Shown one piece after another: positions 9,741 to 17,637 of a stretch of 64,000 bases of DNA. The notes under the pieces were generated by a model that was not told where the DNA came from, searched no databases, and worked only from the letters and a program-made list of their open reading frames with translations. The position numbers and the translations under genes were made by a program. Source of the stretch: Paraburkholderia bryophila. GTDB taxonomy: Bacteria > Pseudomonadota > Gammaproteobacteria > Burkholderiales > Burkholderiaceae. Positions within the stretch are counted from its first letter, which is position 1; each line of letters opens with the position of its first letter. The stretch spans positions 296,018 through 360,017 of the forward strand of contig NZ_QLTK01000005.1 of assembly GCF_003269035.1 (NCBI RefSeq). The letters are read 5' to 3'.

Positions 9741-10181
9741 TTAATCGTAGTGACGATGCCGATGACGCCGCTTGTCCGAGCGAGAGCCGCGCGAATAGTC
9801 GTCCGAGTACGAGTTAGAACGCGACATGTTGCCGCCGAGCGCCGAGCCCGCGCCGCCGCCCAACGCCGCACCGACGAGGCCACCGCTGCGGCCGCCCATC
9901 GCATTGCCGGCCGCGGTACCCGCGCCGCCACCCAGTGCGCCGCCGATAATCGCACCGGTACGTTCACGACGATTCGATGTGACCGCACCACCCGCGCCAC
10001 CGCCGACCGCGCCACCGAGAATAGCGCCGGTACTGCCGCCGACCGCACCGCCCAGGGCAGCGCCGGCCACCCCGCCGAGCGCGCCGCCAAGGGCGTTATT
10101 CATGTCACCGGCCATTGCCGGCACAGAGGCCGCAGCGCCAAGCACTGCGATAGCGAGCATCTGAACGAGTTTCTTCGACAT
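9741..10181 (-). CDS. Exported glycine-zipper protein
   Basis: A 146-residue protein with a Sec signal peptide (basic MSKKLVQ, hydrophobic core, cleavage likely after SVPAMA) followed by about 80 residues of glycine-zipper repeats (GGALGGVAGAALGGAVGG and similar) and a basic, Arg/His/Ser-rich tail. Glycine zippers pack helices in membranes; this arrangement is common in outer-membrane or envelope-stress proteins of Burkholderiaceae, with unknown function. The start at 10181 is chosen because it gives a clean signal peptide; upstream in-frame sequence to 10286 does not look coding. Confidence 0.82.
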   Translation of the reverse strand: MSKKLVQMLAIAVLGAAASVPAMAGDMNNALGGALGGVAGAALGGAVGGSTGAILGGAVGGGAGGAVTSNRRERTGAIIGGALGGGAGTAAGNAMGGRSGGLVGAALGGGAGSALGGNMSRSNSYSDDYSRGSRSDKRRHRHRHYD

Positions 10182-10254
10182 AAAAAAGCTCTTTTGTGTT
10201 TGGACGGCGCCGAGTATAACCGGCAATTTGAAAGCTTTTTGTAACCACCCAAAC

Positions 10255-10273
10255 ACACGTCCGTAAGACGTGT
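10255..10273 (-). terminator. Hairpin downstream of the phosphatase gene
   Basis: ACACGTC at 10255-10261 and GACGTGT at 10267-10273 make a perfect 7-bp stem with a five-base loop, about 30 bases beyond the phosphatase stop on the minus strand and upstream of the glycine-zipper start. No long T-run follows, so termination efficiency is uncertain. Confidence 0.5.
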
Positions 10274-10302
10274 AACAAAAGATCAATGGCGCTCGGCCGA
10301 TC

Positions 10303-11994
10303 TTATCCGCGCCGTTTCTTCTTCAACTCGATCGTCTCGAACAGCTCGTAGTTCTGCGTCGGTGTCTGGTCCGCGCCGGGTGCGTGATAGTAGTTCATCG
10401 TGATCGTCGTCTCGCCGCCGCGCTCCCCCGGATCGTGATCGAACACCGCAATGCCGTAGCCCGTGCCGGTGTCGCGCTGCGCCGACCAGATCGCGTCTTC
10501 AACCGCATCCGCGCCGTTGCGTACGAAGGTGCCCGCCGTCGTGCCGGGAACCGGACGGTTTGGCCGCGTGAAAAGGCGCGCCTGCGGCATGCCCGTGCCG
10601 GCGTCCACGCCGTACACGTCCAGCGGCGCGCTCGTGCCGCCGCCGCCGAGAATCAGGTGAATCGTGCCGTGGCTGGTATCGAACGTCGATGCCCCCGACG
10701 AGACCGCCGACATCACCGGCTTCGGCTGCAACGTATCGACCGGACGGCCCGTGGCAATGTCGGTGCCTTTGTTGTGATTGCAACCACGCACGGGGTAGCT
10801 GCGCTCGTAGTCATGATCGTGACCGCACAACACGAGGTCCACGCCGTAGCGATCGAACAGCGGCAACCACGCTTCGCGCAGACCCTTGTCCGAGCCGTTG
10901 CCGGTCTTCGACGAACTCAACGCGTCCTGATGCATCTGCACGACGATCCAGTCGACTTCGCTGTCCTCGGCGGCATGACGAAGAACTCTTTCGAGCCAGC
11001 GGGTTTGCTCGCCGTCGCTATAACCGCGTACGTACAGCGAAGTGCCGGGTTGAATCGGCGGATTGCCGGTGCTGGCCACCGGCACCAGCGGGTCCGGGCC
11101 TGCAACGAAAGCGGCGGCGTCCTGATAGACGACGTCGTCCGCGTCGAGCGAGATGAACAGCACCGAGCTCACGCGGAAGCTGTACCAACGCCCCTGAAAA
11201 CGCGTGTGATTGTCCGGCAGCGTATAGCGTGCGAGGTACGACGCGAGGCCTTGTTCGCCGTTGTGAAATTCAAGTTCGTGATTGCCGGGACACGGCATCC
11301 ACGGCCGGTTGGCCGCCGAGGTCTGGCAGTTGTTGCCGAAGTCGCGCCACACATCCGGCTGATGCATCGGGTTCAGATTCGCGTAGCAGAGGTCGCCGTT
11401 GAGCAAATGAAACAACGGCTCGAAACGTTCGACCGCTTGCACCGCGAAGCGGCTTTGCGGCGACGACAGGACCCAGCCGGTATTAGGCGTTGCGAGATCA
11501 CCGTAGCTGGTCCAGCGGAACGCCGCACGGCCGCGCGGCGCGGTGCGGAAGTTTGCCGTGAACGGCTGCGCCGCGTTGCTGTCGTTCTCGGCGGTGACTT
11601 CGTATTCGTAGCTCGTGTCGGACTTCAGGTCACGCAAACGGGCGTGATAGGCGAACACCACCTCGCCGTTGATGCCGTCGGTGTACGTGCTTTGCACCGC
11701 ATGCACCGTGTGCTTCGCGCCACCCGCGGCGCCGAAACGCACTTGCGGCTTCACGGCTTGCGCCAGCGTCGCCCACGACACGGTGGCTTCGCTCGACGGG
11801 TCGTTGCCCCACGTCAGGTGAATCTGCTCGGGCGTGCCATCGGGCGTGCTGCTCGCAGCTCGCGCCGTCGATGCGAACGTGCTGGCGGCGGTGGCGAGAC
11901 TGGAGGCACCGGCAAACTTCAGAAACCCACGACGCGAAACGATCGAAGCGCCCTGTTCGGACGGCACGGCATTGGCGGTTTTCTTGTTCGACAT
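10303..11994 (-). CDS. Tat-exported purple acid phosphatase-like metallophosphoesterase
   Basis: A 563-residue exported phosphatase. The N-terminus carries a twin-arginine signal (SRRGFLKFAG followed by an Ala-rich hydrophobic stretch), so it is probably exported folded with its metals. An Ig/fibronectin-like domain follows (IHLTWGNDPSSEATVSWAT), as in purple acid phosphatases. The catalytic domain shows the metal ligands GDL, NGDLCYAN, PGNHELE, an MHQD segment and CGHDHDYER. Families of this type release phosphate from phosphoesters in the periplasm. It is monocistronic; no pho box was identified by eye. Confidence 0.92.
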   Translation of the reverse strand: MSNKKTANAVPSEQGASIVSRRGFLKFAGASSLATAASTFASTARAASSTPDGTPEQIHLTWGNDPSSEATVSWATLAQAVKPQVRFGAAGGAKHTVHAVQSTYTDGINGEVVFAYHARLRDLKSDTSYEYEVTAENDSNAAQPFTANFRTAPRGRAAFRWTSYGDLATPNTGWVLSSPQSRFAVQAVERFEPLFHLLNGDLCYANLNPMHQPDVWRDFGNNCQTSAANRPWMPCPGNHELEFHNGEQGLASYLARYTLPDNHTRFQGRWYSFRVSSVLFISLDADDVVYQDAAAFVAGPDPLVPVASTGNPPIQPGTSLYVRGYSDGEQTRWLERVLRHAAEDSEVDWIVVQMHQDALSSSKTGNGSDKGLREAWLPLFDRYGVDLVLCGHDHDYERSYPVRGCNHNKGTDIATGRPVDTLQPKPVMSAVSSGASTFDTSHGTIHLILGGGGTSAPLDVYGVDAGTGMPQARLFTRPNRPVPGTTAGTFVRNGADAVEDAIWSAQRDTGTGYGIAVFDHDPGERGGETTITMNYYHAPGADQTPTQNYELFETIELKKKRRG

Positions 11995-12395
11995 GTCGGA
12001 TATTTTTCTATGGGGTGGAAGGATGCCGGCGATTACGCGGAGAGACCGTGCTGCGGCGTAGGCGGCAGGGAGGCTGCTGAATGCGCACCACGAAGGTGAC
12101 CCGCGATCCTAGCCGTGAAGCTATGACAGCCGGATGAAAACAGTCGTACGAAAAGTACTTTGAATCAGCGTGCGATTGGGAATGGCGAGCCAGAACAGGC
12201 CGCTTTGATGTAAGGCGAATAATGCTTACAGATGAACGACATTGATACTGCGACAGTCACGTTAATGAAAGGGAAATTGACGGGCGCGTGGGTGTGGTGA
12301 AGTGATGCGAGGTGATGCGAAGTGATACGTTGATCGCGAGGCCGCCGGGGCCTCAATCCGTCATAAGGATCACGTTTCCGGCGGCCTGCATTTGC
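11995..12395. other. 401-base intergenic region
   Basis: No convincing gene is seen. It holds the promoter side of the phosphatase (minus strand), three imperfect tandem copies of a 10-base unit at 12301-12330, and a hairpin at 12338-12354 (GAGGCC paired with GGCCTC across five bases) lying 41 bases beyond the stop of the 74-residue gene, where it may end that transcript. Confidence 0.6.
12301..12330. repeat. Three tandem 10-base repeats
   Basis: The units AGTGATGCGA, GGTGATGCGA and AGTGATACGT stand head to tail, differing at one to three positions. One helical turn per unit is suggestive of a protein-binding array, but it may be chance slippage. Confidence 0.5.
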
Positions 12396-12620
12396 TCACG
12401 CCTGCGGAGCCGAGTCGTCCGTGGCTTGCGTGTCTGCTGCCGTGTCTTGCGGCTGGTCGTCTTTCTTTTCGACCATTTCTTCCAGCTTACCGGCGCCTTC
12501 GAAACCGGCTACTGCCGCAATGCCTTTCGTCAGCAAGCCCGTGCCCGGATCCACTTTTTCTGCTGCTTCAACGGCGGCAAATGCCCCTGCAATCTTTCCT
12601 GCTTCGTCCAAGAGTCCCAT
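12396..12620 (-). CDS. Small acidic protein of unknown function
   Basis: A 74-residue protein beginning MGLLDEAGKIAGAFAAVEAAEK, with a mildly hydrophobic, glycine-containing middle (GLLTKGIAAVAGFEGAGKL) and an acidic Asp/Thr-rich tail. It has no signal peptide. The start is strongly supported by GAGGAG six bases upstream. I do not recognise the family with certainty; the composition resembles small stress-related proteins seen in Burkholderiaceae. It lies alone between two other minus-strand genes. Confidence 0.7.
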   Translation of the reverse strand: MGLLDEAGKIAGAFAAVEAAEKVDPGTGLLTKGIAAVAGFEGAGKLEEMVEKKDDQPQDTAADTQATDDSAPQA

Positions 12621-12728
12621 GGCGCTCTCCTCGAAAAAAAGTGAATTAGCATCCTCTCACGAACTCGGCGGCTTGTCGTCAAATGTAAATTGCACATGAC
12701 GATTGGCGGCTAAACCGGCGGCGAAGCG

Positions 12729-13148
12729 CTACCGCTTCGGCGGCTGCGGATTGTTCCCAGGATTCGTATCGAACCGGGCAACGCCTTTGATTCCGTCGTC
12801 ACCAACCAGCTTCAGGAGATCGGCCTCCATGTCATCCGCAATGAGCTTGCTATAGATATCCTCGCCGTTCACATAGACCGTGAATGACTGAAGATACTTC
12901 GCCTTCTTCTGCGGATTTTCGATCGTCTCGCGAGTCCACTGATATAGCGGATAGTTTTCCGTGCCGAGTCTCTCTGCCTCACGCACATAATCGGCGAATG
13001 CATCGAACTGACATTTCAACGTGGCGTCGTGTTTGTGCAGAACGTCACGCAACGCCGGGTGCGATGCACACGCCGGGTCGGTGCGCAAAGCATCGGCCAG
13101 TTCGGATGCCAACGTTATTCTGAGCTGGAACTGCAAGGTGGATTCCAT
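12729..13148 (-). CDS. Conserved hypothetical protein next to the GGDEF-EAL gene
   Basis: A 139-residue soluble protein beginning MESTLQFQLRITLASELADALR. It contains aromatic-rich segments (YPLYQWTRETIENPQKKAKYLQSFTVYVNGEDIYSKLIADDMEADLLKL style, positions 70-120) and a Pro-rich C-terminus. I recognise no catalytic or binding motif. The start is placed at 13148 with GAGG upstream; the longer frame reaches into the end of the neighbouring gene. The gene starts seven bases after the stop of the GGDEF-EAL gene on the same strand, so the two are probably one operon, and it might modulate that enzyme; this is inference. Confidence 0.72.
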   Translation of the reverse strand: MESTLQFQLRITLASELADALRTDPACASHPALRDVLHKHDATLKCQFDAFADYVREAERLGTENYPLYQWTRETIENPQKKAKYLQSFTVYVNGEDIYSKLIADDMEADLLKLVGDDGIKGVARFDTNPGNNPQPPKR

Positions 13149-13155
13149 CTTTGCC

Positions 13156-15090
13156 TCATTCTTTATCCGCCAGATGCGCAATCACCGGCTCGTCGATTCG
13201 TGCAATCTCGCTGCCGCGCACGGGCCTGCCGAGCAGAAAGCCCTGGGCGTGCGTGCAACCGCATACCCGCACGAAGTCCAACTGTTCCTGCGTCTCGATA
13301 CCTTCCGCCGTGGTGGGAATGCCGATTTCGCGTGCGAGCGCAACGATTCCGCGAACCACCGCGGCGGATTCGCGGCGATGCACCGACTCCTTGACGAACG
13401 AACTGTCGATCTTCAGCTTGTCGAACGAGAAACGCACTAGCGTCGACATGGTCGAGAAGCCGGTACCGAAATCGTCGAGCGCGAGTCCGATACCCAATGC
13501 GCGCAACCGCGCGACGTTGCGCCGGGTGACGATGTCGTCATTCAACAGCACGGTTTCCGTCACCTCGATATTCAGTCGTACGGGCGGGAGCTTCGTTTTA
13601 CGAAGAATCACCGCCACGCTCGAAGCGAACGATTCCTCCCGCAGTTGCACCGGCGACACGTTCACGGCGACCACGACCTTGTCTTGCCACGTCACGGCCT
13701 CCCTGCAAGACTGCAGCAACGCCCATTCTCCAAGAGCCAGAATCAGGCCGGTACGCTCGGCAGTCGGAATAAATGCGGAAGGAGGCAGTTCGCCGCGCGT
13801 CGGATGCGTCCAGCGAATCAGCGCTTCGCGGCCGGAGACCACGCCGCTGCTGAGATCGACGATCGGCTGATACTCCATGCGCAAACCGCTATACGACTGC
13901 AGTGCGCCTTCCAGGTCGCTGCGCAGCAGGCTCAGGCTCTCGTCCGACGCATGCTTGCCGGCATCGAACAGCGCGAACGCGCTTTTACCGCTGCGTTTGA
14001 CCGAATACAGCGCGCGGTCGGCGCAGATCAGCAATTGCGGTCCGGTCTTCGCGTGTTCCGGATAGAGGGCCACGCCCACGCTGGCGCCGATATGCACCAG
14101 CGCCTCACGCAAGGCAAACGGCCGCGCCAACGTTTTGACGATGCGATCCGCCAGCATACGAACGTCGCTCGCCTGGCGCGTTGCGTCTGAGATGGCGACG
14201 AACTCGTCGCCCGCCAGGCGTCCGACGAGATCGCCGCCCGGCAGCACTTCGCGCAAGCGGATCGCCGCCTCCTGGAGGATCTGGTCGCCCGCCGCATGGC
14301 CCAGGCTGTCGTTGATCGCCTTGAAACCGTCCAGATCGATCAGTAGAACCGCGAATTGTTGATCTTCGCGCAGCGCGCCCAATTCGGTGCGCTCCAGCAG
14401 CAGTTCGCTGAGTCGTGCGCGGTTCGGCAAGCCCGTGAGACTGTCCTGACGGGCCAGACGATGACTGTTTTCGCGCGCCAGCAGCAAGGCCACCGTGTCA
14501 CGATTGCTGCGCAGCGCTACCGTGAAAAATCCGGCTGCGCAGAATGGCGCCTGAAACAACAATACGAGTTTGCCGGAGCCCGGCGAGAGCGCTGCGCCCA
14601 GACCCAATAGCCCAAGAATGAAAGTAATCTGCAACAGCACGAGCCTTGGGGTGCCGGCATTGCGTCCCGCCAGACCGCCAACCACACCCACAGCGCAAAC
14701 GTTTCCGAGCAGGAATAAGGTCGCGTCCCCGCTCATGTTGCACAGCAACGTGCCGAGTCCAAATAGCGCACTCCAAAGCAGGCTGGCGAATAGAAACGCG
14801 GAAGTCGGAGTCGGCTGGCCAAGAGCGCTGCGGGTGCAGCACAACCAGATAATCGTGAGGCGGGCAATCAGCAGCGCGACGACCGCAATCCCCCAGCCGG
14901 CGTAGAGCGCGTTCGGATAGAGATAAAACGCCGTGGCGCAGACGCTGATTTCGCAGATCGATGCGAACACAATCGACGCGGTACGCGTGAAAAGATTGGC
15001 AAGCAGTACCTGCCGATTGTCCGCGCTCAGGTTCTGAGCGGAAGAGACGACCCACTTGAAAAATGGAGACCTTGGTTCGCTGAAAGCCAT
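13156..15090 (-). CDS. Membrane-anchored GGDEF-EAL cyclic-di-GMP protein
   Basis: A 644-residue inner-membrane protein. Residues ~30-190 hold about six hydrophobic helices; a GGDEF domain (~210-370) and an EAL domain (~385-635) follow. The GGDEF signature reads AGDEF, degenerate at the first Gly; such variants can be active or only bind GTP. The EAL domain looks catalytically complete: EALIRW, NVSPVQLRE, EVTET, DDFGTG, KID and EGIE are all present. The likely net role is hydrolysis of cyclic-di-GMP, perhaps regulated by the GGDEF domain and by signals sensed in the membrane. A perfect 13-bp inverted repeat lies 209 bases upstream of its start. Confidence 0.93.
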   Translation of the reverse strand: MAFSEPRSPFFKWVVSSAQNLSADNRQVLLANLFTRTASIVFASICEISVCATAFYLYPNALYAGWGIAVVALLIARLTIIWLCCTRSALGQPTPTSAFLFASLLWSALFGLGTLLCNMSGDATLFLLGNVCAVGVVGGLAGRNAGTPRLVLLQITFILGLLGLGAALSPGSGKLVLLFQAPFCAAGFFTVALRSNRDTVALLLARENSHRLARQDSLTGLPNRARLSELLLERTELGALREDQQFAVLLIDLDGFKAINDSLGHAAGDQILQEAAIRLREVLPGGDLVGRLAGDEFVAISDATRQASDVRMLADRIVKTLARPFALREALVHIGASVGVALYPEHAKTGPQLLICADRALYSVKRSGKSAFALFDAGKHASDESLSLLRSDLEGALQSYSGLRMEYQPIVDLSSGVVSGREALIRWTHPTRGELPPSAFIPTAERTGLILALGEWALLQSCREAVTWQDKVVVAVNVSPVQLREESFASSVAVILRKTKLPPVRLNIEVTETVLLNDDIVTRRNVARLRALGIGLALDDFGTGFSTMSTLVRFSFDKLKIDSSFVKESVHRRESAAVVRGIVALAREIGIPTTAEGIETQEQLDFVRVCGCTHAQGFLLGRPVRGSEIARIDEPVIAHLADKE

Positions 15091-15298
15091 GACCTGCGCA
15101 TTTTGTTGATTGATGGATCGGTACCCCTATGGTGCGCGATTATTACGTAAACACAATGAATCGGGTTGATTCGGGCGTGGGACGTCGCGTATTGGGACGA
15201 CGAGATAGAGAGTGGCCGAGTGGCCATTCTGGAAGAGAAAGATATCAAGCTCGACTGTCTATTTTCGAGCATACGCAATCGAGATGGCGCGAACCTGA

Positions 15299-15329
15299 CG
15301 CGCACATGGCCGGATTGGCCATGTGCGCG
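15299..15329. promoter_or_regulatory. Perfect 13-bp inverted repeat
   Basis: CGCGCACATGGCC at 15299-15311 pairs without mismatch with GGCCATGTGCGCG at 15317-15329 around the five-base loop GGATT. It lies between the ferredoxin stop (15376, minus strand) and the GGDEF-EAL start (15090). It could be a terminator for the sigma-factor operon (46 bases past its last stop, but without a T-run) or an operator for the GGDEF-EAL gene. A direct repeat of GAGTGGCC lies nearby at about 15211-15227. Confidence 0.65.
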
Positions 15330-15375
15330 CATTGAGAGGAAAACGACAGAAAAAACTTTGGCGTAGCGCGCTTTG

Positions 15376-15672
15376 CTATGACCCTCTAGCCAGTTTGATC
15401 GCGCGTTCAGGGCAGGCCGTCACGCAAAGTCCACACGAACGGCAAGCATCGGCGTTGGGCGTATAGGCCACTTTCATGCCATGCACCCGCAGCTTGAAGC
15501 GATTCATTGCGCCCAGCTTCTGGTAGTCGGCGTCGTCGATACGGCGGATCTCGAACACGTTCTCGGGGCACACCTCCAGACAGTCCCCCTTGCCTTCACA
15601 ACGCCGCAGGTCGACCACGGGCACAATCACGCCCGCCTCCTGCTTGCACTCGGCCGTCGCTTTCTGACGCAT
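15376..15672 (-). CDS. Ferredoxin-family iron-sulfur protein
   Basis: A 98-residue, two-cluster ferredoxin. The C-terminal motif CRSCGLCVTACP is a canonical four-cysteine 4Fe-4S site. The first motif, CEGKGDCLEVCP, has Lys where the second Cys is expected, so this site probably carries a 3Fe-4S cluster or an altered 4Fe-4S cluster. Two starts are possible: ATG 15678, overlapping the upstream stop as ATGA, and ATG 15672, which I prefer because AGGGAG lies seven bases before it. Last gene of an operon with an ECF sigma factor and a small membrane protein. Its electron partner is not encoded nearby. Confidence 0.82.
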   Translation of the reverse strand: MRQKATAECKQEAGVIVPVVDLRRCEGKGDCLEVCPENVFEIRRIDDADYQKLGAMNRFKLRVHGMKVAYTPNADACRSCGLCVTACPERAIKLARGS

Positions 15673-15674
15673 GC

Positions 15675-15986
15675 TCATTCTCCCTTGCGTCGACCGAAAC
15701 GGATTTGCCAGGTTGCCTGGAATTGCTCGCGTTCCTCCGGCGTCATGGCCTGCCATTTGCGCCAGTGCCGCCGTTCGCGCCAGCCGCCGCCGTGTCCGCG
15801 AAACCCGCCGAACAGAATGCGGCTCAAGACCAGCAGACCCAACGCGTGCCAGAAATCGATCAAGCGTGCGCCGACGAACAGCGCCGGCACCACCCAGTTC
15901 CACAAGGTCATCACCGCCCAGCCGAGCACCGCGACGCCGACCACCACGAGCGGCACGATTGCAATACATTTGATTCGAGATTTCAT
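15675..15986 (-). CDS. Small membrane protein in sigma-factor operon
   Basis: A 103-residue protein with two or three hydrophobic segments (residues ~8-30 and ~35-60) and a basic, Trp/Arg-rich C-terminal tail ending in MTPEEREQFQATW and Arg/Lys residues. The tail resembles the helix seen in heavy-metal sensor or Spy-like proteins, but that similarity is only local. It is placed directly between an ECF sigma gene (12-base gap) and a ferredoxin gene (overlapping stop and start). No classical anti-sigma domain or zinc-binding HxxxCxxC motif is present, so a role as the sigma factor's membrane partner is only a hypothesis. Confidence 0.75.
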   Translation of the reverse strand: MKSRIKCIAIVPLVVVGVAVLGWAVMTLWNWVVPALFVGARLIDFWHALGLLVLSRILFGGFRGHGGGWRERRHWRKWQAMTPEEREQFQATWQIRFGRRKGE

Positions 15987-15998
15987 CCGTCGACTCCT

Positions 15999-16580
15999 TT
16001 AAAGATCCAGTTCGTCATAAACCATTTGCAGACGGGCCCGCAGATGCAATACCGCATAGCGTTTGCGAGCAAGCAGGGTGTTAACCGCCACACCCGTTTC
16101 CGCAGCCATATCCTTGAACGTGCACCCCTCCAGTTCGTGCGCGATGAACACGTCGCGCTGGTTGGGCGGCAATTCGTCGAGTGCATCCTGCAAGGTCTCG
16201 AGCAACGCGGCGCGCGCGTATAGCGCTTCGGGGCCGGCGTCATGCGCCGGTAGCGCGAGATCGAGCCGATACTCGTGATCGGCTTCGTCGCCGTCGTCGA
16301 TGAGTTCCGATAGCGGTTGCTCTTTCTTCTTGCGAAAACGGTCGATGATGCGATTACGCGCGGCGCGAAACAGCCATGCGCTCGCCTGCTCGATGGGCGC
16401 GGGAAGCCGGTACGCCTGCACGAACTCGTAGAAGACGTCCTGCAAGATGTCCTCGGCCTCGCCGGGATCGCGCACCCGGCGCCGAATGAAATTCCCGAGC
16501 TTCGTGCGCTCACGCACCACGGTCGCGGTGATATCGCTATCTCGGTCTTTCATCGTATCCGGGGTGGGCTGCGGTTCCAT
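15999..16580 (-). CDS. ECF-type RNA polymerase sigma factor
   Basis: A 193-residue sigma-70 family protein of the ECF group. Region 2 is seen in DPGEAEDILQDVFYEFVQAY and ASAWLFRAARNRIIDRFRKKK (about residues 35-85); region 4 is ALDELPPNQRDVFIAHELEGCTFKDMAAETGVAVNTLLARKRYAV (about residues 130-175). A linker of 45 residues separates them. The ATG at 16580 has no strong ribosome-binding site; an internal ATG nine codons later is possible. It heads an operon with a small membrane protein and a ferredoxin. Without an obvious anti-sigma factor its control is unclear. Confidence 0.92.
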   Translation of the reverse strand: MEPQPTPDTMKDRDSDITATVVRERTKLGNFIRRRVRDPGEAEDILQDVFYEFVQAYRLPAPIEQASAWLFRAARNRIIDRFRKKKEQPLSELIDDGDEADHEYRLDLALPAHDAGPEALYARAALLETLQDALDELPPNQRDVFIAHELEGCTFKDMAAETGVAVNTLLARKRYAVLHLRARLQMVYDELDL

Positions 16581-16703
16581 GCGTCTGAAGACGTTTCAGG
16601 GTCGCGGATATTGTGGGCCGTTTGAAGAATCTTTTGGCGCCTGCCGAACAGCGGCCGGGAAGGTTGTGGCGCAAAGCGGCATATGAGCCGCCGCGCCACG
16701 TCA

Positions 16704-17576
16704 TCAGACGGCGTAGTAGCCGGGTTGATCGATATCGGTGAGCAGATCCGGACCTGTCGGCGACCAGCTGAGCAGCGAGCGGGTGCGCGCGCTGGTGCCG
16801 GCCATGTCCGCGCCGACGAAGGCAGCGAACCAGCCAAAGTGCTCGCGGCCACGCGATTCGACCGGCACGCCGAGCCGGCGTCCAATCACCCCGGCGAGAT
16901 CCTTGAACAACACGCCCTCGTCCGCGACCGCATGGTAGACGGATTCGGTCGCGCCCTGCTCGACCGCCAGGCGGTAGACCCGCGCGGCATCGAGTCGATG
17001 TACGCCGCCCCAGCGGTTCAGGCCTTCGCCGAGATAGGCAGACACACCCGTTTCACGCGCCATGCGAATCAGCATCGGCACGAAACCATGGTCGCCCGTG
17101 CCATGAACCGACGGCGCGAGCCGGACCGTCGCGGCGCGCACGCCGCGCTCCGCCAACGCTCTCGCGGTGGTCTCCGACTTACGGGGAAACGACGGGTCCG
17201 GCACGTCCTCTTCGGTCGCGGCCCGGCCCGCTGCGAGGTGCGCGAGACCCGAGGTCACGAGAAGCGGACGGTCCGAGCCTTGCAACGCACTGCCGAATGC
17301 TTCGATCGCGCGCCGTTCCTGCTCGGCATTCTCAACGAACTTTGAAAAATCGTGATTGAAAGCGGTGTGAATCACCGCGTCCGCCGCCGACGCGGCGCTG
17401 TGCAACACGTCGAGATCGTCGAGCGTGCCGCGGATAACCCGCGCGCCGCTCGCGGCCAGCGCGGCCGCCTTGTCGTCGGAACGGACGAGGCCCGTCACCT
17501 GGTGGCCCGCGTCGAGAAACTCACGAACCACGGCGGAGCCGACCCATCCGGTGGCGCCGGTTACGAATACTTGCAT
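16704..17576 (-). CDS. Extended SDR / NAD(P)-dependent epimerase-like protein
   Basis: A 290-residue oxidoreductase with the dinucleotide motif VTGATGWVGSAVVREF at residues ~4-20, a DDLDVL acidic segment near residue 60, and IHTAFNHDF typical of the atypical/extended SDRs annotated as NAD-dependent epimerase. No clear catalytic Tyr-Lys pair is visible. The start at 17576 has AGGAG nine bases upstream and begins directly at the Rossmann fold; the longer frame adds 48 implausible residues. It follows a VOC-family gene by 61 bases and a TetR gene, and the three probably form one regulated group. Confidence 0.85.
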   Translation of the reverse strand: MQVFVTGATGWVGSAVVREFLDAGHQVTGLVRSDDKAAALAASGARVIRGTLDDLDVLHSAASAADAVIHTAFNHDFSKFVENAEQERRAIEAFGSALQGSDRPLLVTSGLAHLAAGRAATEEDVPDPSFPRKSETTARALAERGVRAATVRLAPSVHGTGDHGFVPMLIRMARETGVSAYLGEGLNRWGGVHRLDAARVYRLAVEQGATESVYHAVADEGVLFKDLAGVIGRRLGVPVESRGREHFGWFAAFVGADMAGTSARTRSLLSWSPTGPDLLTDIDQPGYYAV

Positions 17577-17637
17577 AGACTGAAACTCCTGCGCGCCCGC
17601 GCGGCCATCAGGTCCGGCGGAAACTCGTTTGAAATTG

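Noticed and set aside
10384..12099. 571-codon plus-strand frame opposite the phosphatase
   Set aside because: Mirror of a real gene with metal-site motifs; no domain or ribosome-binding site.
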